From JANQTF01 sp036835375 (GTDB lineage Bacteria > Bacteroidota > Bacteroidia > J057), in contig DAITMB010000132.1 of NCBI GenBank assembly GCA_036835375.1, positions 1 to 12,596 on the forward strand: a stretch of DNA of 12,596 bases, read 5' to 3'. The notes under the pieces were generated by a model. That model worked only from the letters and a program-made list of their open reading frames with translations, was not told where the DNA came from and did not search any database. The translations under genes and the position numbers were made by a program. Shown here in pieces: positions 7,072 through 12,596 of the stretch; positions within the stretch are counted from its first letter, which is position 1, and every line of letters begins with the position of its first letter.

Positions 7072-8664
7072 ATGCGCCGTTCTTGGTCACGGAATTCCCC
7101 CATATTCACCTCAAATAATCATCTCTTGGAACACATTCGCCGGATCTACGCCACGATGTCGAAGGGGGAAAAGCGCTACCTGCGAAATTTCCTGGAAGCA
7201 TTTCATGTGAAGGGAGAGAACACAGCCCTGAAACTACTGGAAATCCTTGACAAAGGCCCGCTTCTAAAGCAGAGCGAGATCTCCGCTCAGCTATATGGCG
7301 ACCCAAAATCTAAGGGGTTTTTGATGCTCAAAGCGCGGTTTATGGAGCGCATGATGGAAGTCCTGGCCCTGAGTATTAACCTCGAAAACAATCCCAGCAT
7401 TCGCGAAGACCGAGCCGGATATGCCGCCATTGAGATTCAAAAGCAACTTGTGTACACGGTGGTACTACGCCGCCGTGGCCTGTACGACCTGTCGCGAGAA
7501 ATCCTGAACAAGTGTATCAAACAAGCTGAAGCTTGTGGTTTTCCTGAATACCAACTCATGGGCTTTATCGCGCTACGCAACCTCGCTGTTTCTTCCTCGG
7601 TGTCCGATGTGCAATCCTACGCCATCAAAATTCAAGATACCTTGAACTCCTTTACTACCGATCTTTTGGCGAGTGAAATTTTTGATACCTATCAAGCCCA
7701 CCTTCAGGAATCTGGAGGCAATGTAGAAGTCGCCGGGCGCTACTTGCAAGAGAAAGAATCCCTGCTCGAAGAAGCCCTCAACCAACATTATTCTACCCGG
7801 GCCCATTATTATCACCTGTCCCTCTTGGTCACTCAAGCACAGGGAGACAAAGATTACTTCAAGGCGCGGGATCTGCTGCAAGACTTGGCGGATCTTCTTG
7901 AGACCAATAAGCACATCGCCTCCAAAAATCGCCTCGGCACCACTTATCTGCGCCTCGCTGCCATTGAGTTGCAGACGTTCCAATTTGAAAATGGCTATCG
8001 ATCTGCCAAGATGGCTGCCGCGACGTATCCCAAGGAAAAAACCAACTTTCTTATTGCCTCTACTTACCTGATTTTCGCCTGTCTGTATCGACACCAATAC
8101 AGCGAGGCACAAAGGGTGCTGGACTCTCTCAGCGTTCTGCGCTCCCGGAAAAGAGGAGGCACTTTTCTTGATCTGGTTCTCTACTTGGAATCCTGCCTGG
8201 CCTACCTCAACGGTAATTTCAAGCTTGCCTATGACCTGCTCGGAGATGTTCAGCGCCTATTTTCGGATAAAAGTGGATGGAACATCAACCTGAGAATTTT
8301 TGAGATCATGCTCCTGATCGACCGCGATTTGGCGGATCTGGCTTCTCCCAAAATTGAAGCCCTTCGCAAACATATCTCCCGTTACAAACCAGATTCCCGG
8401 CTCGAACGCATGTTTCGCTTTCTCGTCTTGCTGGATCGTCAGTCCTTTGACTTTCGCCAACTCAGCCCAGAAATGGAGCAGATTCTACTTCATTTGAGGG
8501 AGGATAGTTCATGGGACGCGGTCACGCCCGAAGTCATCAAGTTCGACGTGTGGATTAGTTCCCATCACTTCAAAAAACCATTTCTTCAGGTCTTCGCCCA
8601 AGAGGTCGCTAAGATCGAAGTCAAAAACAACCCTGCCTTTGCAGAAGGGATTCGCAGAGATTGA
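7072..8664 (+). CDS. Uncharacterised all-helical protein, possibly TPR-like
   Basis: 530 residues from the ATG at 7072. I cannot assign a function. The chain is almost wholly predicted alpha helix, with amphipathic helix pairs that resemble degenerate tetratricopeptide repeats (for example YDLSREILNKCIKQAEACG and later pairs with A/L/Y spacing). It has no signal peptide, membrane segment or catalytic motif that I recognise. The N-terminal segment IRRIYATMSKGEKRYLRNF resembles, from memory, the start of a group of Bacteroidota hypothetical proteins with a short helix followed by an S-x-x-E-K-R-Y/F motif. Because that helix lies before Met29, I prefer 7072 to the ATG at 7156, which would give 502 residues. 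Residues 1-18 look unlike the rest, so a start near 7126 (TTG) is also possible. The gene stands alone, divergent from the M3 peptidase and convergent with the next gene. Confidence 0.8.
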   Translation: MRRSWSRNSPIFTSNNHLLEHIRRIYATMSKGEKRYLRNFLEAFHVKGENTALKLLEILDKGPLLKQSEISAQLYGDPKSKGFLMLKARFMERMMEVLALSINLENNPSIREDRAGYAAIEIQKQLVYTVVLRRRGLYDLSREILNKCIKQAEACGFPEYQLMGFIALRNLAVSSSVSDVQSYAIKIQDTLNSFTTDLLASEIFDTYQAHLQESGGNVEVAGRYLQEKESLLEEALNQHYSTRAHYYHLSLLVTQAQGDKDYFKARDLLQDLADLLETNKHIASKNRLGTTYLRLAAIELQTFQFENGYRSAKMAAATYPKEKTNFLIASTYLIFACLYRHQYSEAQRVLDSLSVLRSRKRGGTFLDLVLYLESCLAYLNGNFKLAYDLLGDVQRLFSDKSGWNINLRIFEIMLLIDRDLADLASPKIEALRKHISRYKPDSRLERMFRFLVLLDRQSFDFRQLSPEMEQILLHLREDSSWDAVTPEVIKFDVWISSHHFKKPFLQVFAQEVAKIEVKNNPAFAEGIRRD

Positions 8665-8707
8665 TGACAGGGATCGACCGCTTTTTATTAATTTCGAAAT
8701 TGTCCAT

Positions 8708-8748
8708 AAAAAAGCATCGCAGAAACCACCTGCGGCTTCTGCGATGCT
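8708..8748 (-). terminator. Rho-independent terminator of the SH3-like protein gene
   Basis: AGCATCGCAGAA and TTCTGCGATGCT form a perfect 12-bp stem around a 12-base loop. On the minus strand the stem runs into a T-run (8708-8713). It lies 72 bases after the stop of the gene that ends at 8821. On the plus strand no T-run follows, so it is not an obvious terminator for the convergent gene ending at 8664. Confidence 0.88.
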
Positions 8749-8820
8749 GCGAGCCATGGTGCGGCTCATGTGAATTTACAAATGCTTTCTTTTGTCAGCT
8801 ACCTCTTTCTAAGAACATTT

Positions 8821-10386
8821 TTATTGCCGCTGGGCCTCTTCGGCGACCAGTCGATCCACCACACCCGCTAGCGGTGAGGAGCGATAAGCTGGCTGGCGCT
8901 GAATATCAGCCAGCTTTGCACGGCGGGCATAAATAGAAGTGTGCGACATGGCATCGGCAATCAAGTCGGACAACTCGATATCTTCTTCGCTGATGCTGAG
9001 TGCACGTAGGTCGGCAATCCATCCAGCTTTTTTCCCATCGCGCCCATAGGCAAGGGCTTGACCATTTTCGTAGCGCGCCAATACCACAGGCTCCCCGGGA
9101 AAGAAGGTTATTCCGTTGTTTCCTTGAATCCCTCTGGCGCCCACCGTTTGAATCACGACAGCCACCCGACCATCTTCAATCAACAGCGATTGCGGAAGCC
9201 ATCCGAGCTGACCGTCCACGGTCTGGACCTGCACATACGTCTCGCCGTGCTGCACCGATGGAGCGACACCCGCCACGCGATAGGCTGCTTCGCCGTATCC
9301 CAACTGCTTGATTGCTGCTGAAGATTTGCCCGGACGATTGGTCAGGGGCGTCTGCGTCCCAACATTCACCAAAATAGCCCCCTCTGTCTTAGGTGCAGGC
9401 GCTGGTGCCTGATTCACGGTATTTGCTTGTCTTCTGGCGCTCGCATTGGCATTGGAAGGATCGGTGTAGTTGTACTGCCACAACTCTTGCGGATTGGGAT
9501 TGGCCTCGAATGCATCATTCCCACGGCGCATGTTGGCACCATTGGATTGGTTTTGGAGCGACCGAGAGTAGTTCAGGTAATCCACTGGATCAAGGCTAGA
9601 CATGGTTCCCACATATTGGACTCCAGCGTAGGTATCGGGATTTCTCGTTTGCTGGGTCGTGCGCATCTGGGAAGAGGAGGTCGTGCGCTGATTTGAAGAG
9701 GAAGATGGGCGGTAAGAAGGGGTCACAGAGACCCTGTCCCATTGTTGGTTGTTCGCCGTTCCCGCCATTCTGGCGTTGCTTTGGTTCACCTGGATGGAAG
9801 CGCGGTCGGGCAAAATGGCATTCTCTCTGTTCCAATCTTCGGGGCTTGTTCTTACTGTGGCGCTTTGTGCACGTGCGTTCATGCTAGTGCTTGATGATGA
9901 CGACCCGCGCATTCTGCTACTCACCATAGACTGTGGGGCCATAGCCCTGTATCCAGATTGATATCCGAGTTGGGCAATTGCTGACTCAAGTTCTTCGGCC
10001 CTTTGATAAAAAGTTACAAAAAATGGATCTTCCAACTCGTATTCTGTGAGGAGCATGAAGTACTCTGCCGATCGATTGTAATACCCAACGGCAAACTCAT
10101 ACGCTTCTCTATCGCTCAAACCAGATGACTGGTAGGCATCTACTGCCCGAAAGAAATTATAGATCAACAGCATCTTACGTGTTGGCTCCATGCACCTTGA
10201 CCTGATCCTCTCTAAGCTTTCCTTCGGCACGGGTGTCTGAGGCAGATGATTCATGAAGAGAGTCTCCATTTCTCGTTCAAACACACGGCAAGATTGCGCT
10301 GGCAACGAAGAAGTCAGCAACAGAGCGAACAGCAAAAAGGGGATTGAGATAGCGACTGATCGGAGGCCTTTGTTTAGTCCAGACAT
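8821..10386 (-). CDS. Secreted protein with low-complexity linker and C-terminal SH3-like domains
   Basis: 521 residues. The N-terminus has a clear Sec signal peptide (hydrophobic stretch about 11-28, then SLPAQS, cleavage likely near residue 30), so the protein is periplasmic or surface-located. Residues about 32-155 are helical. About 157-330 is a flexible linker rich in Ser, Gln, Asn, Arg and Thr, with runs such as SSSSS and TTSSS. About 335-412 looks like a bacterial SH3 domain (it starts GAILVNVG and ends GQLGWLPQSLLI), and about 419-470 looks like a second, ending KAGWIADLRAL. Bacterial SH3 domains usually bind peptidoglycan or cell-wall peptides, so a wall-associated role is possible. 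No enzymatic domain is visible. The frame extends upstream to a TTG at 10419, but the ATG at 10386 places the signal peptide normally. A terminator separates it from the lipoprotein gene upstream. Confidence 0.85.
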   Translation of the reverse strand: MSGLNKGLRSVAISIPFLLFALLLTSSLPAQSCRVFEREMETLFMNHLPQTPVPKESLERIRSRCMEPTRKMLLIYNFFRAVDAYQSSGLSDREAYEFAVGYYNRSAEYFMLLTEYELEDPFFVTFYQRAEELESAIAQLGYQSGYRAMAPQSMVSSRMRGSSSSSTSMNARAQSATVRTSPEDWNRENAILPDRASIQVNQSNARMAGTANNQQWDRVSVTPSYRPSSSSNQRTTSSSQMRTTQQTRNPDTYAGVQYVGTMSSLDPVDYLNYSRSLQNQSNGANMRRGNDAFEANPNPQELWQYNYTDPSNANASARRQANTVNQAPAPAPKTEGAILVNVGTQTPLTNRPGKSSAAIKQLGYGEAAYRVAGVAPSVQHGETYVQVQTVDGQLGWLPQSLLIEDGRVAVVIQTVGARGIQGNNGITFFPGEPVVLARYENGQALAYGRDGKKAGWIADLRALSISEEDIELSDLIADAMSHTSIYARRAKLADIQRQPAYRSSPLAGVVDRLVAEEAQRQ

Positions 10387-10419
10387 TGGAACAAACACTT
10401 TGGGGTGGTAAAAACGCAA

Positions 10420-10440
10420 GCAGGACGAAATTCGCCCTGC
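10420..10440 (-). promoter_or_regulatory. Hairpin in the 5' region of the SH3-like protein gene
   Basis: On the minus strand GCAGGGCGA and TCGTCCTGC lie 3 bases apart. As RNA they form a 9-bp stem with one G-U pair, 34-54 bases upstream of the ATG at 10386. As DNA it is a near-perfect dyad with one mismatch. It has no following T-run. It could be an operator or a leader structure affecting translation or RNA stability. Confidence 0.45.
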
Positions 10441-10469
10441 AACAAGATAAGAAAATATTGCTCAGGCAC

Positions 10470-10494
10470 GAAAAAAGGGTTATTCCCTTTTTTC
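10470..10494 (-). terminator. Terminator of the lipoprotein gene
   Basis: GAAAAAAGGG and CCCTTTTTTC form a perfect 10-bp stem with a 5-base loop (TTATT), 20 bases after the stop of the gene ending at 10514. The T-run is part of the stem, so the element is symmetrical and could work on either strand, but only the minus-strand gene leads into it. Confidence 0.8.
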
Positions 10495-10513
10495 AGATCC
10501 TTTACGCTGCGAT

Positions 10514-11035
10514 CTACTCAATAATCAGAATATCGGGATTCAACTGCCCGTCGTATTGTGGGAGCGGAACGCCATTGCGGCTGTAGCGAACAAATCTCCA
10601 AAAGGAGCTGCATTCATCCACATCCAGCAGGAAGCTCACCCGGAACGTGTCAACGCCGAACACATCCTTGCGAATGTAGTAGTCGAAATCGTACTGCCGT
10701 CCAAAAAGCAAAATGTTGTTGAAGGTCGCGTTTGTCGGGTCGATATAGCGCTCGGTAAAGTTGAATGGGCCAAACTTTCCGCCGGTAAATCCGGGGCTGA
10801 TCAACTCGAATCTCGGATTGGGATCTTCTCCGCCGGTGGTGTCCAGAAAGACCACGACACCGTTTGGATCGTACACAGTTTCGAGATAGTTAAAACCAAA
10901 AGAATCTACGTAAGTTACTGTGAAAAATTCCCCGCCGACTGAGACAGAACTCGGAGAATCACATTCGAAGTAACAAGACGTCATCGGTAGCAAAAACATC
11001 AAGGCAATGATTGCCGAAGCGGTATTCCCCTTCAT
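10514..11035 (-). CDS. Small probable lipoprotein of unknown function
   Basis: 173 residues. The N-terminus is MKGNTASAIIALMFLLPMTS followed by Cys21, a short basic and hydrophobic signal with a lipobox-like MTSC; Met at -3 is less typical, so lipidation is likely but not certain. The mature part is rich in Phe, Tyr, Gly, Asp and beta-forming residues and has two more cysteines (Cys25 and Cys142) that could form a disulfide. The segment from about 30 to 165 would fit a small beta-sandwich on the envelope surface or in the periplasm. I do not recognise a family. It has its own candidate promoter and a terminator, so it appears to be a single-gene transcript, divergent from the M16 peptidase gene. 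Confidence 0.8.
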   Translation of the reverse strand: MKGNTASAIIALMFLLPMTSCYFECDSPSSVSVGGEFFTVTYVDSFGFNYLETVYDPNGVVVFLDTTGGEDPNPRFELISPGFTGGKFGPFNFTERYIDPTNATFNNILLFGRQYDFDYYIRKDVFGVDTFRVSFLLDVDECSSFWRFVRYSRNGVPLPQYDGQLNPDILIIE

Positions 11036-11108
11036 AAGAGCGTAGAATCGTGGAGGTTAACATTCGTATCGATGCAATAACGGCCAATGTAGGGCCGCCA
11101 GTACAAAA

Positions 11109-11116
11109 CAAAGGTA
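11109..11116 (-). promoter_or_regulatory. Candidate -7 promoter element of the lipoprotein gene
   Basis: TACCTTTG on the minus strand matches TAnnTTTG exactly, with transcription expected near 11102 and a leader of about 66 bases. I found no TTG at the right distance upstream, so the promoter is only half supported. Confidence 0.4.
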
Positions 11117-11127
11117 ATAAATTCGCG

Positions 11128-11156
11128 TTGAGTGTGCCTTGTTAGTTTTACCTTTC
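11128..11156 (+). promoter_or_regulatory. Candidate promoter of the M16 peptidase gene
   Basis: TTG (11128-11130), an 18-base spacer, then TACCTTTC (11149-11156), one mismatch from TAnnTTTG. The leader would be about 120 bases. It lies next to the candidate lipoprotein promoter on the other strand, forming a compact divergent promoter region. Confidence 0.4.
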
Positions 11157-11283
11157 CGATTTTGAAAGCTTTTCTAACAACTGAGGGAAAAAATTGATGT
11201 GTCGGTGCTGAATATTCGGCGTAATTTTCCCCATCTTCCACCCCTGAGTTTCGACTCCTTCGTCTCTCCACCTACTGGAACAC

Positions 11284-12516
11284 ATGACCCCGGAAATCAT
11301 CACCTTGCCCAATGGGCTTCGCATCATATACATTCACGTGCCCTATACGCGGGCTGTCCACTGCGGATTTGTCATCGAATCGGGAAGCCGTGACGACCTC
11401 AGCCAAGAGTGGGGAATGTCCCACTTCGTCGAGCACATGATTTTTAAAGGCACCCGCCGAAGAAAGACCTTTCACATTGTCAACTACCTCGAAGCAGTTG
11501 GAGGCGAACTCGATGCCTACACGACCAAGGAGAAGACGTACCTCCATGCTTCTCTGGTGTCCGAATATTTCAGCAGGGCTGTAGAGTTGCTCACCGACAT
11601 CACCTTCTATTCCACCTTTCCGGAAAAGGAGATTGTGAAGGAAAAACGGGTGATTTCGGAGGAAATCGACATGTACCGGGATATCCCCGACGAAGCCATT
11701 GAGGAAGATTTTGACCTGATGATCTTTCCTGACCATGGCCTGGGCCACCCCATTCTGGGAACCAAAGACAGCATTCAGCAATTTACGCAAACCCAGCTCC
11801 AAGATCACATTCGTCGCTCTTTCACCAGCGACCGAATCGTGTTTGGCGTCATCGGCAATGTCACTCGCCGCGAAGTCATGCGCGTAGCGGGAAAATTCCT
11901 CACGCCACTGCCGCTGACCACCGGGACAGCCGCCCGGCACTGGCCCGAGGCCGAGCAACTTTCTGGCAGAACCGTTGCATTTGATAGCGACCAAGCCCAC
12001 GTGCTCATCGGAGGCAGGGCCTGCTCCGTCCGTGACGATCGCCACTTCTCGTTCATGGTCCTCAACAACCTCCTCGGTGGCCCCGCCATGAACTCCCGCC
12101 TCACGCTCAACATTCGCGAGAAATTCGGACTGGCCTACAACATTCAGTCCTTCTATCGCCCCTACTCCGACACGGGCATGTGGGGCGTCTATTACGCCTG
12201 CGAAAATGCCAGTGTGGACGCCATCCGGCGATTGGTCATGAAAGAATTGAAAGAATTGCGCGAAAAACCACTTGGACAAGTCCGGCTCAACCAAGTCAAG
12301 CGCCAACTCATCGGGCAGCTCACCCTCGGCAACGAGCATCTGCTCAACCAAATGCTCGGAATGGCGAGCGACCTCCTCACCTTCGAACACGTGCGAAGCC
12401 ATCAGGAATTTGTGCAAGACATTGAGCGCCTCAGCGCCAAAGACCTCCAGGAAGCCGCCGACGACATGTTTTTTCAACGCCCCCTGACAGATATTACTTA
12501 TCAGAAGGTGGGGTAG
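11284..12516 (+). CDS. M16 family zinc peptidase (pitrilysin/processing-peptidase type)
   Basis: 410 residues, the normal length of a single-chain M16B peptidase made of two related halves. The inverted zinc motif HFVEH gives His47, Glu50 (catalytic) and His51, and Glu127 in ISEEIDMY is the third ligand, exactly 76 residues after His51 as is usual for the family. The C-terminal half has NIREKFGLAY (Arg278 and Tyr285), the conserved R/Y substrate-binding pair. The N-terminus, with TLPNGLRIIY, begins where family members begin, which supports the ATG at 11284. There is no signal peptide, so it is probably cytoplasmic or loosely membrane-associated. Related bacterial enzymes degrade small peptides or process precursors; the substrate here is unknown. 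All active-site residues are present, so it is not an inactive partner subunit. Confidence 0.96.
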   Translation: MTPEIITLPNGLRIIYIHVPYTRAVHCGFVIESGSRDDLSQEWGMSHFVEHMIFKGTRRRKTFHIVNYLEAVGGELDAYTTKEKTYLHASLVSEYFSRAVELLTDITFYSTFPEKEIVKEKRVISEEIDMYRDIPDEAIEEDFDLMIFPDHGLGHPILGTKDSIQQFTQTQLQDHIRRSFTSDRIVFGVIGNVTRREVMRVAGKFLTPLPLTTGTAARHWPEAEQLSGRTVAFDSDQAHVLIGGRACSVRDDRHFSFMVLNNLLGGPAMNSRLTLNIREKFGLAYNIQSFYRPYSDTGMWGVYYACENASVDAIRRLVMKELKELREKPLGQVRLNQVKRQLIGQLTLGNEHLLNQMLGMASDLLTFEHVRSHQEFVQDIERLSAKDLQEAADDMFFQRPLTDITYQKVG

Positions 12517-12558
12517 GAAGTGCTGATCCCTTCTGGGCGCTGCCCTCTTACACCATCA

Positions 12559-12596
12559 TTAGTGGATCCCGGACTTGAAGGTGAACATCTCGGGTA
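12559..12596 (-). CDS. Possible C-terminal end of a convergent gene (partial)
   Basis: On the minus strand one frame enters from the right edge as PEMFTFKSGIH and ends in TAA at 12559-12561. It would be a gene convergent with the M16 peptidase, 42 bases away. Only eleven codons are visible, at least one other frame is also open over this short stretch, and no family can be named. Confidence 0.3.
   Translation of the reverse strand, partial: PEMFTFKSGIH

Noticed and set aside
8750..8769. Small inverted repeat (GAGCC/GGCTC) as terminator of the plus-strand helical protein gene
   Set aside because: The stem is only five pairs and no T-run follows on the plus strand.
10384..10419. Upstream TTG start (10419) for the SH3-like protein
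   Set aside because: The ATG at 10386 places a normal short basic segment before the hydrophobic core, while the TTG would begin directly against the leader hairpin.
11081..11097. CGGCC/GGCCG dyad in the lipoprotein leader
   Set aside because: Five-base arms are too short to distinguish from chance, and nothing else supports a regulatory role.
11272..12477. A 401-codon open frame antisense to almost the whole M16 peptidase gene
   Set aside because: The plus-strand frame has every M16 active-site residue at the correct spacing. The antisense product is low in family-like features and is explained by codon bias of the sense gene.
1..12596. Defence island, mobile element or phage region
   Set aside because: No transposase, integrase, nuclease, toxin-antitoxin, direct repeats or CRISPR-like array is visible; all recognisable genes are metabolic, peptidase or envelope genes.

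Overview
The window reads as ordinary chromosomal DNA from a member of the Bacteroidota. Three things point there: a protein ending in a type IX secretion (T9SS) sorting tail with a YPNPF motif, candidate promoters of the TTG / TAnnTTTG type seen in this phylum, and the absence of strong Shine-Dalgarno sequences before most starts. I see no tRNA, rRNA, CRISPR array, insertion sequence, prophage or attachment site. Base composition and coding style look uniform throughout.

Layout, left to right. (1) 1-2677, minus: most of a fused B12-dependent acyl-CoA mutase (IcmF), whose C-terminus lies beyond the left edge. Its upstream region (2678-2986) holds a candidate promoter, a leader hairpin, a perfect 10-bp inverted repeat and the terminator of the next gene. 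(2) 2987-4726, minus: a secreted DUF2341/LamG-like protein with a T9SS tail. (3) 4831-6552, minus: a cytoplasmic zinc oligopeptidase of family M3. (4) 6553-7071: a 519-bp non-coding divergent region with a strong terminator that has no gene in front of it, suggesting a small RNA or an attenuated leader. (5) 7072-8664, plus: an all-helical protein of unknown function. (6) 8821-10386, minus: a secreted protein with a Ser/Gln/Asn-rich linker and SH3-like C-terminal domains. (7) 10514-11035, minus: a small probable lipoprotein. (8) 11284-12516, plus: an M16 (pitrilysin/processing-peptidase type) zinc protease. (9) 12559-12596, minus: possibly the last codons of a convergent gene.

The genes do not form one obvious pathway. 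IcmF rearranges branched and linear short-chain acyl-CoAs. The M3 and M16 enzymes are general peptidases. The remaining four are surface, envelope or unknown proteins. Terminators separate most units, so the window looks like a set of mostly single-gene transcripts. The M3 peptidase and the DUF2341 protein are the only pair with no visible terminator between them.

I did not find convincing evidence of a new multi-gene system. The most interesting items are the orphan terminator and hairpin pair at 6661-6750, the two inverted repeats near promoters or starts (2863-2891 and 10420-10440), and the two large proteins of unknown role (7072-8664 and 8821-10386).
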